DNA of 5,842 bases from SAR202 cluster bacterium (GCA_009392075.1 VFHG01000048.1:1-5842); one strand, 5' to 3'; shown: positions 1-5,531, counted from the stretch's first letter. A program made the numbers and translations. The notes: generated from the sequence alone by a model not told the origin.

Positions 1-434
1 ACCACCCGGTCTCCGCTCGAGGACGTCATAACGGCAGACGCTCCCAAGGCGATCAGTGCGGGAGGCGGGTCTTGGTTGGGGTCGCCATTGACTAGTCCGC
101 CGCCGATGGTGGCCATGTTGCGGATCCTGGGAGTCGCCACCTTCCGGAAAGTGTCCTTCAACAGCGGCAGGTCCTCTCCGATCAGGATGCTGTTCTCTAT
201 CTGGCGCTGAGTGCACAGCCCGCCGATCCTCACTCCCTCTGGAGTCGACTCTATGGAGTTGAGGTTTTCCACACGCCGTAGCCCAATCACGTGGGACGGT
301 TGCGACAGGCGTTGTTTCATCTGAATCACCAACGCGGTGCCGCCGGCCATGATTCGGCAATCGTCGCCGTATTGGTCCAATAGCCCAAACACCTGGTCCA
401 GACTGGTGGGGGCGTGATATTCGAAGTCGATCAT
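1..434 (-). CDS. FAD-binding (medium) subunit of a xanthine dehydrogenase/CO dehydrogenase-family molybdenum hydroxylase, partial at left edge
   Basis: The first 144 residues were read directly from the minus strand; the C-terminal half lies beyond position 1. The start MIDFEYHAPTSLDQV matches the usual CoxM/XdhB beginning. AGGTAL (residues 30-35) is the FAD pyrophosphate-binding loop, and ATIGGGLVNGDPNQDPPPA (about 108-126) is the second FAD motif (family form TIGGNLAHADPAADLPPA). The Asn after the second Gly is replaced by Gly here. In the family this cytoplasmic subunit passes electrons from the [2Fe-2S] subunit to FAD and on to an acceptor. Its ATG overlaps the stop of the upstream [2Fe-2S] gene in an ATGA, so the two are probably translationally coupled; GGGAG lies just upstream. 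The large Mo-cofactor subunit is expected further left but is not in the window. The substrate cannot be assigned. The family is secure; a symbol such as coxM would be a guess. Confidence 0.93.
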   Translation of the reverse strand, partial: MIDFEYHAPTSLDQVFGLLDQYGDDCRIMAGGTALVIQMKQRLSQPSHVIGLRRVENLNSIESTPEGVRIGGLCTQRQIENSILIGEDLPLLKDTFRKVATPRIRNMATIGGGLVNGDPNQDPPPALIALGASAVMTSSSGDRV

Positions 435-919
435 CCGCCGCTCCCTGCTGCCTTATTCATGGTATCCGCGGCGGCAGCGATAGAATTAAGGATGCCATAG
501 TAACCGGTGCAGCGGCACAAGTTACCCATCATGTACTCTTTGATCTCGTCTTCGGTGGGCGCCGGGTTCTCTTCGAGAAGCGACTTGGCTGCGATGACTT
601 GCCCTGGGGTGCAGATGCCGCACTGGAAGCCACCGTGATCGATGAATGCCTGTTGGATAGGGTGGAGGTTGCCGTTTTCGGCGATGCCCTCGATGGTGAT
701 GATCTCCGAACCGTCTACCGCGACGGCCAGAGTGATGCAGGAGGCGTACATCTCGCCGTTGACCAAAACCGCGCAGGCTCCACACACGCCAACGCTGCAG
801 CTCTCCTTGGTGCCGGTCAGGCCGATGTCGTACCGGATGCAGTCAACCAGCAGACGCCGCGCTGGGATGTCTAATTCGTGGTCGGTGCCATTGATCTTAA
901 GGTGGACCTTTTGGTTCAT
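431..919 (-). CDS. [2Fe-2S] (small) subunit of a molybdenum hydroxylase (CoxS/XdhC-like)
   Basis: A complete 162-residue protein of the usual length for the small iron-sulfur subunit. The N-terminal plant-ferredoxin-type domain has its cluster ligands at C41, C46, C49 and C61 (ESCSVGVCGACAVLVNG). The C-terminal four-helix [2Fe-2S] domain has C100, C103, C135 and C137 (GFQCGICTPGQ and GNLCRCTGYYG). All eight cysteines are present, and so is Q99, which in the family sits near the molybdopterin. It shuttles electrons from the Mo site to the FAD subunit encoded directly downstream (4-bp overlap). The ATG at 919 is preceded by AGGGGA about 4 nt away. The gene is first in its operon and diverges from the small barrel protein at 1083. 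There is no Tat signal, as expected because the Mo subunit normally carries any export signal. No defects are visible; the specific substrate (CO, purine, aromatic or aldehyde) is not decidable here. Confidence 0.95.
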   Translation of the reverse strand: MNQKVHLKINGTDHELDIPARRLLVDCIRYDIGLTGTKESCSVGVCGACAVLVNGEMYASCITLAVAVDGSEIITIEGIAENGNLHPIQQAFIDHGGFQCGICTPGQVIAAKSLLEENPAPTEDEIKEYMMGNLCRCTGYYGILNSIAAAADTMNKAAGSGG

Positions 920-979
920 ACCGTCCCCTAATCAGTCTCGTCAGGCGTTAGCATTGCGCCGAGCAAAATCACGCCCAAT

Positions 980-1006
980 GTTATACTACCCCCCACCCTC
1001 CCGCAA
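980..1006 (-). promoter_or_regulatory. Candidate promoter of the molybdenum hydroxylase operon
   Basis: Read on the minus strand, TATAAC (985-980) matches the -10 consensus at five of six positions. TTGCGG (1006-1001) is a poor -35 at a short 15-nt spacing. The predicted RNA would start near 973 and have a leader of about 54 nt. The spacer holds a G-rich run. Only the -10 is persuasive, so this is a tentative call. Confidence 0.3.
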
Positions 1007-1009
1007 GCG

Positions 1010-1021
1010 GCGGCTAGCCGC
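1010..1021. promoter_or_regulatory. Perfect 12-bp palindrome GCGGCTAGCCGC, operator candidate
   Basis: GCGGCTAGCCGC reads identically on both strands and sits between two divergent genes, just upstream of the candidate -35 of the Mo hydroxylase operon and about 60 bp before the plus-strand gene. A dimeric regulator could bind here and control both directions. No regulator gene lies in the window, and the site could be chance in GC-rich DNA. Confidence 0.3.
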
Positions 1022-1050
1022 GTTTACATGGGAAGAATCACCTATTGGTT

Positions 1051-1059
1051 TGACTTAAT
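1051..1059 (+). promoter_or_regulatory. Weak extended -10 candidate (TGACTTAAT) for the small barrel protein gene
   Basis: TGA followed by CTTAAT (four of six matches to TATAAT) lies 23 bp before the ATG at 1083, which would give a leader of about 17 nt. No -35 is recognisable. It is listed because the other promoter candidates in the window also carry the TGn extension; on its own it is weak. Confidence 0.22.
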
Positions 1060-1082
1060 ATTGCAAAAAAGTGGTGAGAAAG

Positions 1083-1493
1083 ATGGCTCAAAAAAACGGG
1101 AATGCCCCCTCACAGCACATCGGAAACACGGTGTTGGTGGTAACCATGGAAGTGGACGCAGAGGATGAAGAAGAGTTCAACAAGTGGTACAACGAGCAGC
1201 ACCTTCCGGAGCGCATGGCCATCCCCGGCTATGTCTCAACCCGCCGTTTTAAGCTGGAAGACGGGAACAACGCCCTCAAGTACCTGTGCATCTGGGAGAT
1301 GGAAGACGGCAGTCCACTGCAGAGCGAGATGTACAAGGACCAGAACGCCCACCCCACGGAGCTTTACCTGCGAGTCAATGAGACCATCAAGGCCAGGACT
1401 CGAGGCCTCTACCACCAAATCTACCCCGAGCCTGGAACATCGTTCGAAGACCGCTCCGGATTCCACGGTGAACGTCTGCCGGCCCACCCATAG
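1083..1493 (+). CDS. Small dimeric alpha/beta-barrel protein, EthD/DUF4286-like
   Basis: A 136-residue protein. After about 15 unconserved residues it shows a beta strand (NTVLVVTMEV), an acidic helix, and the diagnostic block WYNEQHLPERMAIPGY (residues 35-50). That block resembles the FNRWYDEEHLPERLAVPGF type seen in DUF4286 and EthD-like members of the dimeric alpha/beta-barrel superfamily. The following STRRFKLEDG and LKYLCIWEMED fit the next strands. These cytoplasmic proteins often accompany catabolic oxidoreductases; EthD itself is required for ether degradation, but its biochemical role is unclear. I prefer the ATG at 1083 because GGTGA lies 5 nt upstream; GTG codons at 1071 and 1074 would add four residues without a better ribosome site. 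It is divergent from the Mo hydroxylase and converges on the luciferase-like gene with a 16-nt gap. The fold call is fairly secure; the function is not known. Confidence 0.85.
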   Translation: MAQKNGNAPSQHIGNTVLVVTMEVDAEDEEEFNKWYNEQHLPERMAIPGYVSTRRFKLEDGNNALKYLCIWEMEDGSPLQSEMYKDQNAHPTELYLRVNETIKARTRGLYHQIYPEPGTSFEDRSGFHGERLPAHP

Positions 1494-1509
1494 GGCTTAA
1501 ACGGTGTGC

Positions 1510-2550
1510 CTACTTGAAAGCGGGCATCACTTCTTTGGCGAATAATCGCATGGACTTGGTCACCTTTTCCTGGGGCATTCCTCCAAAGGAGAAGTTGCAC
1601 CCAAAGGTCTCGATTCCTTCGTTTTGTAGCGCTTTAATCTTGGCGATGATCTGGTCCGGGGAGCCGATGAAGGCCCGGTTCTCGTACAGGTAATCGTAGC
1701 TTGGCGGAAGTTCGGTGCGGGTCTTCCGGAAGTCTTCCATCTTGTCCCACACTTCGCTACCCGTTTCAAAGGTGCGGCGCCACTGAATCATGTCAAGGTT
1801 CCAGTCCAGCGCCGGTTTGGAGTCAGCCCTGGCCTGCTCTTCCGTTTCGGCCACATAGAAATACCTGAAGAACGGTATTTGGCCCATGGTCATGTTTTTG
1901 CCCTTGGTCTTTGCCAAGTCGATGATGGTATGGCACAGCGCTATAGCATCTTCAGTGTCCAAGACCACGCCGATCAATAGCGGGTGGCCCGACCCAGCGA
2001 CGAATTCCTGGGTCGCCTTGGTGCGAGTGGCCGCTATATAGATTGGCGGATGGGGAGACTGGACCGGCTGCGGAACAAGGTTGGCGTTAGTAATCTTGTA
2101 GTGCTCGCCTTGAAATGAGTAGTTCTTGTTAGTCCAGAGCCCCTCAACCATGGTGATGGACTCTTGGAACCGGGCTTGGCTTTCCTCGCCTGGGACGTTG
2201 GCCACATTGTATTCGGACCCGGCGGCCCCGCGGCCGAACCCAACATTGACCCGGCCTCCGCTCAGGATATCCAGGGTCGCTATCTCCTCGGCTAGTCTTG
2301 CCGGGAGATGCAACGGGGATACCAGAACAGCGAATCCTAATCTAAGAGTCGTGGTCTTGGCCAAAAGGTTACTGGCAAGAACCATAGGCGCGGCCCCGAG
2401 ACCGTAGCGGGTGAAGTGGTGCTCGGCGATCCAAGCGCTTTTGAAGCCCAGTTCCTCCCCCAGCAAAAACTCTTCAGTAATGTCATCATATATCTGCTTA
2501 GGCTCGCTTCCTTCAGGCCAGGGAACATGTGAGAAAAGGGCAAAATCCAT
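1510..2550 (-). CDS. Luciferase-like flavin (FMN or F420) oxidoreductase
   Basis: 346 residues from the ATG at 2550, the normal length for the bacterial luciferase-like TIM-barrel superfamily. Visible blocks are MDFALFSHVPWPEG at the start, the helix GEELGFKSAWIAEHHF (to residue 46, EHHF being the classic active-site region), LRLGFAVLVSPLHLPARLAEE (69-89), the signature ATLDILSGGRVNVGFGRG (91-108), the helix RFQESITMVEGLW, and FIGSPDQI (294-301) near the end. Members oxidise small organic substrates with reduced FMN or use F420; the sequence does not say which. A TTG at 2601 would add 17 residues, but it falls almost at the predicted transcription start and the family begins at the MDFALF strand, so I chose the ATG. 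GGAG lies 11 nt upstream of it. The neighbours (Mo hydroxylase, EthD-like protein) suggest an oxidative catabolic island. Such paralogues are abundant in SAR202-type Chloroflexota (known generally, not tested here). Confidence 0.93.
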   Translation of the reverse strand: MDFALFSHVPWPEGSEPKQIYDDITEEFLLGEELGFKSAWIAEHHFTRYGLGAAPMVLASNLLAKTTTLRLGFAVLVSPLHLPARLAEEIATLDILSGGRVNVGFGRGAAGSEYNVANVPGEESQARFQESITMVEGLWTNKNYSFQGEHYKITNANLVPQPVQSPHPPIYIAATRTKATQEFVAGSGHPLLIGVVLDTEDAIALCHTIIDLAKTKGKNMTMGQIPFFRYFYVAETEEQARADSKPALDWNLDMIQWRRTFETGSEVWDKMEDFRKTRTELPPSYDYLYENRAFIGSPDQIIAKIKALQNEGIETFGCNFSFGGMPQEKVTKSMRLFAKEVMPAFK

Positions 2551-2554
2551 CTTG

Positions 2555-2568
2555 ATTGGATCTCCAAT
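2555..2568. repeat. 14-bp inverted repeat (ATTGGA-TC-TCCAAT) over the luciferase-like gene's ribosome site
   Basis: Two 6-bp arms separated by 2 bp, covering the GGAG that would serve the ATG at 2550. With a 2-nt spacer it suits a protein-binding dyad better than an RNA hairpin. Its role is unknown and it may be chance. Confidence 0.3.
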
Positions 2569-2603
2569 TTGGGTATTTAGCGCTCTTGTTAAAAGCCTCA
2601 ATC

Positions 2604-2612
2604 ATTAAATCA
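2604..2612 (-). promoter_or_regulatory. Extended -10 candidate (TGATTTAAT) for the luciferase-like gene
   Basis: On the minus strand TGA precedes TTTAAT (2609-2604), five of six matches to the -10 consensus with the TGn extension. The start of transcription would be near 2597, about 47 nt before the ATG at 2550. No good -35 is present. It argues against the TTG at 2601 as the translation start. Confidence 0.4.
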
Positions 2613-2681
2613 CACCGATGACATTGCCGCCACAGGAAAAAATGGTCACTATCCAAGAATATTTGACCGGGCGTGGGCCGA

Positions 2682-2707
2682 GAGCGCCGGTGATATAATC
2701 CGGGCTC
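2682..2707. repeat. Inverted repeat flanking the holA extended -10
   Basis: GAGC-G-CCGG on the left and CCGG-GCTC on the right form 8-bp complementary arms with a single bulged G (2686). They enclose exactly the 9-bp TGATATAAT. The placement would let a dimeric protein compete with RNA polymerase, so it is an operator candidate; it could also be an accident of GC-rich flanks. Confidence 0.4.
2691..2699 (+). promoter_or_regulatory. Extended -10 promoter of holA (TGATATAAT)
   Basis: A perfect TATAAT (2694-2699) is preceded by TGA, giving a consensus extended -10, which can work with little or no -35. The hexamer at the correct -35 distance is poor; TTGACC at 2663-2668 is 25 bp away, too far. 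The predicted start is near 2706, with a leader of about 32 nt to the TTG at 2738. This is the best promoter in the window. It lies between the arms of an inverted repeat. Confidence 0.65.
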
Positions 2708-2737
2708 GCCAGCCTGGATAGACTTAGGGAGTCTGAA

Positions 2738-3736
2738 TTGCCCGCATACCTGCTCCACGGCGACAGTTTCCTCGTTCCCAGACGTCTGAACGAGCTTATC
2801 TCCGAGGCCGGCGCCGCCGACGTCCTGGACGCCAACCGCCACCGCCTGATTGGGTCTCAAGCCAAGCCTGGCGAATTACTAAGTATGTGCAACGCCCTCC
2901 CGTTCATGGACGATTACCGCCTGGTGGTCGTTGACGGGCTATTGGGCACGGCCGAGTCGCAAGGACGCAGCCGCCGGCGTGGCTCTTCCACCGACTCAGA
3001 GGTTGCTGCCCAATGGCAATCCCTAGGCGATGCCATTCCTCAGATGCCCGGCACCACTGTCTTGGTCTTTACCGACGGGGCATTGGGCGCCAACAACCCG
3101 CTGCTACGTATGCTGAGGTCTGTTTCCCAGGTGGAAGAGTTGTCCGCCCCAGCCGGCGAGACGCTGGCCCGTTGGGTAAAGTCCGTTGTTGAAGCCAAAG
3201 GCGCGAATATCAGCCCAGCAGCAATCCGGTCGATCACCGACCTGGTGGGAAACGACCTCTGGACACTAGACCAAGAACTAGAGAAATTGGCGCTTTATTG
3301 TTCCGGCCGCGAGATACAGGACACGGACGTTGGCGAGATGGTCTCCCAGGTCCGCGAGGCCAACATATTCGTCGCGGTCGACGCGATGATCGACGGCCGA
3401 CCCGGTGTGGCGCTACGCCTACTGCACCAATTGAAAGAAGATGGCAAAGAAGCTCCGCAGATCATCAGTATGGTCGAACGCCAATTGAGGCTTCTGGCTT
3501 TGGCCAGGGATGCCATAGACCGTAGGGTGCCCCAGAGCGAGATGAAGGGAAGGCTGGGGACGTCTTCCGACTTTGTGGTTAGGAAGACCACGGAGCAAGC
3601 CCGGCGTCATTCCATGCATGATATCGTTTGGCGTTACAACCGGCTTTTAGAGACCGATCTGGCCATCAAAAAGGGAAGGATTGAGCCTGATCTGGCGTTA
3701 GAACTGCTGGTAGGCGACGAAGTAGCCAACCGCTAG
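2738..3736 (+). CDS. holA: DNA polymerase III subunit delta (clamp-loader HolA)
   Basis: 332 residues, the usual length. In the family, delta opens the beta sliding clamp and works with gamma/tau and delta-prime in the clamp loader. The N-terminal AAA+-like fold without a P-loop is recognisable from PAYLLHGDSFLV, then FMDDYRLVVVDGLLG, a strand VLVFTDGALGANNPLLRML, and LARWVKSVVEAKGANISP. The middle region has GNDLWTLDQELEKLALYC (about 171-188) followed by the SQVREANIFVAVDAMIDG segment. The C-terminal collar helices include IISMVERQLRLLALARDA and end with IEPDLALELLV. The start codon is TTG, chosen because AGGGAG (2726-2731) lies 6 nt upstream and the conserved strand begins at residue 2. It has its own extended -10 promoter and is transcribed singly, converging on the oppD-like gene with 26 nt between stops. 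No defects seen. Confidence 0.95.
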   Translation: MPAYLLHGDSFLVPRRLNELISEAGAADVLDANRHRLIGSQAKPGELLSMCNALPFMDDYRLVVVDGLLGTAESQGRSRRRGSSTDSEVAAQWQSLGDAIPQMPGTTVLVFTDGALGANNPLLRMLRSVSQVEELSAPAGETLARWVKSVVEAKGANISPAAIRSITDLVGNDLWTLDQELEKLALYCSGREIQDTDVGEMVSQVREANIFVAVDAMIDGRPGVALRLLHQLKEDGKEAPQIISMVERQLRLLALARDAIDRRVPQSEMKGRLGTSSDFVVRKTTEQARRHSMHDIVWRYNRLLETDLAIKKGRIEPDLALELLVGDEVANR

Positions 3737-3748
3737 GGAGAACCTAGC
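3732..3748. other. Short hairpin (GCTAGG-GAGAA-CCTAGC) between convergent genes
   Basis: A perfect 6-bp stem with a 5-nt loop overlaps the holA stop codon and fills most of the 26-nt gap between holA and the oppD-like gene. It could slow polymerase or protect 3' ends on both strands, but neither side has a T tract, so it is not a standard intrinsic terminator. CTAG occurs three times within 34 bp here (3733, 3744, 3763). Confidence 0.35.
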
Positions 3749-3762
3749 CTCGGCCGGGGAGC

Positions 3763-4746
3763 CTAGTCTTGTTCCTCGGGAATCACGGGATTGAAGCAGG
3801 CTACCATGTGCCCTGTTTCCAACTCAACCAATCGCGGTTTCGGATCGGTTCGGCACTGGTTCTGCGCTTTGAAGCAGCGCGGCAAGAATGGGCACTCTTC
3901 AGGCAGCTTGATCATGTCGGGAGGAGTACCGGTCAACGGCTCAATCCGTTTGCCGGGGTCATCCAACCGGGGCAAAGCCTGAAGCAAAGACCAGGTGTAG
4001 GGATGCTGGGGACGGCGGAACAGCGAAACAACCTCTGCGGTCTCCACCACGTTCCCCGCGTAGATCACTCCCACTTTGTTGGCCATGGCCGCTACCACGC
4101 CCATATCATGGGTAATCAACAAGACCGACGCGTTGTGATCTTTTACCAGTTCCTTGATCTTATGCAATATCTCGGCCTGGAGGGTAACGTCCAGTCCCGA
4201 GGTAGGTTCATCGGCGATCAGTAATTTGGGGCGCATAATCAACGCCATAGCCATCATCACCCTCTGGCACATGCCGCCGCTAAGAGCGAAGGGGAACTGA
4301 CCCATTATCCGCTTCGGGTCGGCCATCCCCATCTCAAAGAGCATGTCCTGGGCCATCTGGTTCGCGCCACGGAGCGAAACGTCGCTGTGCGCCAGTATCA
4401 CTTCTTCCAACTGAGGGCCGATGGCTTCTATGGGGTTCAATGCAGACTGCGCATCCTGGAAGACCAGAGAGATTTCCCGGCCTCTTAGATCGCGCATCTG
4501 CTCCGGTTCTGCACGCAGCAGGTCTATACCACGGTACATGATCCGGCCGTCCGAGACTTCCGTGTTATGCGGCAGAAGCCCCATAATCGTGAGCGCCAGA
4601 GTGCTCTTGCCGGACCCGCTTTCCCCAACCACGCATACGACCTCGCCCGCTGGCACAGAGAGACTCACGTTATTCAACGCCTTCACCCGCCCGGCGGAGG
4701 TACCGAAACTAACTGTCAGGTCTTCTACGGTGAGTAAATCAGCCAT
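3763..4746 (-). CDS. Peptide/dipeptide ABC transporter ATP-binding protein, OppD/DppD type
   Basis: 327 residues with a complete nucleotide-binding domain: Walker [10 protein letters not shown] (41-49), Q-loop FQD (Q97) followed by SALNP, signature [10 protein letters not shown] (154-163), Walker B LLIADEP (175-181), D-loop SGLD and H-loop H213. The signature has Cys where the family usually has Arg (LSGGMRQRV). The C-terminal oligopeptide extension is present ([12 protein letters not shown] and TGTPPDM). Cysteines C285, C291, C298 and C317 match the four-cysteine set that binds an iron-sulfur cluster in some OppD proteins. In the family it powers peptide or nickel import from the cytoplasmic face with a second ATPase and two permeases. 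None of those partners is here: the gene is last in its operon, 3 nt after the PHP gene (TGA-TCA-ATG) and without a strong Shine-Dalgarno of its own, so it is likely translationally coupled. The substrate is not assignable. Confidence 0.93.
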   Translation of the reverse strand: MADLLTVEDLTVSFGTSAGRVKALNNVSLSVPAGEVVCVVGESGSGKSTLALTIMGLLPHNTEVSDGRIMYRGIDLLRAEPEQMRDLRGREISLVFQDAQSALNPIEAIGPQLEEVILAHSDVSLRGANQMAQDMLFEMGMADPKRIMGQFPFALSGGMCQRVMMAMALIMRPKLLIADEPTSGLDVTLQAEILHKIKELVKDHNASVLLITHDMGVVAAMANKVGVIYAGNVVETAEVVSLFRRPQHPYTWSLLQALPRLDDPGKRIEPLTGTPPDMIKLPEECPFLPRCFKAQNQCRTDPKPRLVELETGHMVACFNPVIPEEQD

Positions 4747-4749
4747 TGA

Positions 4750-5421
4750 TCATAGAATTCCGTAAGGATCGGGCACAACCATTTGCCTCAGGTCCACGGG
4801 CTGGTATCGTCCTTCCCTCAGTTCTCTTATAAGGTCTTTCAGGCAGGTAACCGGCCGTTGGAATTCGGTCGCCACCGTCCCAATCTGTCCCACTTTATGG
4901 GCGTCGCTACCTGCCGTCATATTAGCTCTCAAACGCCCACCAAGCTCAAGAGAGAACTGGTTCTGAATCGCCAGGCCCCGCCCGTTCAAGGCCTCGATAC
5001 CTTGACACATTCGGAAGAACTCATCACCACAAGCCCGTTCCAGCATCTCTTGTCGGGCTTCGGGTTTTTCCGCCGGCTCTTCTAGAAAACGGCGCCGGTA
5101 CGGATGGGCCGCAATCATCACACCCTCTACTTGGTCTACGGACGATCGTAGGAATTGGGCTCTATGCATGCCAAACTCGTAGCCACTTAGCCCAAACACC
5201 AATACGTGGCCAGACTCGGTATTGATCTCACAGCCTGGGATAACCAGAAAATCATGCTTGCTGGAAAGCTCTCTAATCTCCTCGTCGGTCCAGAAAACGT
5301 CGTGATCGGTAAGGCAGATACCGTCAAGTCCCAATGACTTGGAGCCCTCGATCAATTCATCCACGCTCATGAAACTGTCGTCAGAGTGGGGGTAGCTGTG
5401 TGTATGAAGGTCTATCAGCAA
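4750..5421 (-). CDS. PHP-domain metal-dependent phosphoesterase
   Basis: 223 residues with all PHP metal-site motifs: DLHTHS (H6, H8), CLTDHD (D39, H40), PGCEIN (E65), GHVLVFG (H72), AAHPYR (H106), EALNGR (E143) and AGSDAH (D173, H175). These bind a di- or trinuclear metal centre that hydrolyses phosphoester bonds. Relatives include TrpH/YciV-type RNA or nucleotide phosphatases and histidinol-phosphate phosphatase. The compact single-domain size and the EALNGR motif fit the TrpH/YciV-like side best, but the substrate is unknown. The start is the TTG at 5421: an in-frame TAG lies two codons upstream (5425-5427), and the essential DLHTHS begins at residue 4, leaving no room for an internal start. 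No Shine-Dalgarno is visible. It is the first full gene of a two-gene operon with the oppD-like ATPase. Confidence 0.9.
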   Translation of the reverse strand: MLIDLHTHSYPHSDDSFMSVDELIEGSKSLGLDGICLTDHDVFWTDEEIRELSSKHDFLVIPGCEINTESGHVLVFGLSGYEFGMHRAQFLRSSVDQVEGVMIAAHPYRRRFLEEPAEKPEARQEMLERACGDEFFRMCQGIEALNGRGLAIQNQFSLELGGRLRANMTAGSDAHKVGQIGTVATEFQRPVTCLKDLIRELREGRYQPVDLRQMVVPDPYGIL

Positions 5422-5424
5422 GAA

Positions 5425-5466
5425 CTAGTAAATCAACCTGGGCGCCCGATCAGCGCCCTCGTGCAT
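5425..5466 (-). other. Possible 13-codon leader ORF in frame with the PHP gene
   Basis: ATG at 5466 opens MHEGADRAPRLIY and ends with TAG at 5427-5425, one codon (TTC) before the TTG start of the PHP gene and in the same frame. The predicted transcription start (about 5470) is only 4 nt before this ATG, so translation would be near-leaderless. A ribosome finishing here could reinitiate at the TTG, which lacks its own Shine-Dalgarno. There is no proof that it is translated. Confidence 0.25.
5440..5458 (-). promoter_or_regulatory. GC-rich hairpin in the leader of the PHP-oppD operon
   Basis: On the minus strand GGGCGC and GCGCCC (6 G-C pairs) enclose the 7-nt loop TGATCGG. It lies between the predicted transcription start and the PHP start codon, inside the possible leader ORF. 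No T tract follows directly (AGGTTGATTTAC), so it is more likely an RNA-stability or translation element than a terminator. Confidence 0.4.
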
Positions 5467-5476
5467 GTCTACGGCA

Positions 5477-5505
5477 ATCATAGCAAAACAGGCCGTGGTT
5501 GAAAA
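5477..5505 (-). promoter_or_regulatory. Promoter of the PHP-oppD operon (TTTTCA-N17-TGC-TATGAT)
   Basis: Minus-strand TTTTCA (5505-5500) matches the -35 at four of six positions. A 17-nt spacer ends in TGC, and TATGAT (5482-5477) matches the -10 at five of six with the TGn extension. The predicted start is near 5470. Its -35 coincides with the T tract of the preceding terminator. Confidence 0.55.
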
Positions 5506-5531
5506 ATAGCGGAGGCAGGTCGCCAGCCCCC
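5502..5531 (-). terminator. Intrinsic terminator downstream of the ftsK gamma region
   Basis: On the minus strand GGGGGC (5531-5526) pairs with GCCTCC (5516-5511), with one G-U pair. Inside it GG/CC can pair across a CGA loop. The stem is followed by GCTA and then five T residues (5506-5502). It starts 29 nt after the ftsK stop codon (TAA, 5563-5561). Stem plus T tract in the right orientation supports Rho-independent termination. Confidence 0.6.

Noticed and set aside
599..1058. Two overlapping plus-strand open frames (91 and 138 residues) opposite the [2Fe-2S] subunit gene
   Set aside because: They are antisense to a gene with all eight cluster cysteines, show low-complexity composition and match no motif I recognise.
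1071..1082. GTG at 1071 as the start of the EthD-like gene
   Set aside because: The GTG region itself provides the GGTGA ribosome site for the ATG at 1083, and the extra MVRK is not part of the fold.
2551..2601. 17-residue N-terminal extension of the luciferase-like protein from TTG at 2601
   Set aside because: The family starts at the MDFALF strand, the ATG at 2550 has a GGAG upstream, and the TTG sits almost at the predicted transcription start.
2663..2668. TTGACC as the -35 of holA
   Set aside because: It is 25 bp from the -10, well outside the usual 16-18 bp.
2513..2860. 115-residue minus-strand open frame across the luciferase/holA intergenic region
   Set aside because: It overlaps the starts of two well-supported genes and the holA promoter, and has no recognisable motif.
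3732..3748. Hairpin between holA and the ABC gene as a bidirectional intrinsic terminator
   Set aside because: The 6-bp stem lacks a T tract on either strand, so it is listed only as a hairpin.
3769..4224. 151-residue plus-strand open frame antisense to the ABC ATPase
   Set aside because: It is a mirror frame of a gene with complete Walker A, signature, Walker B and H-loop motifs.
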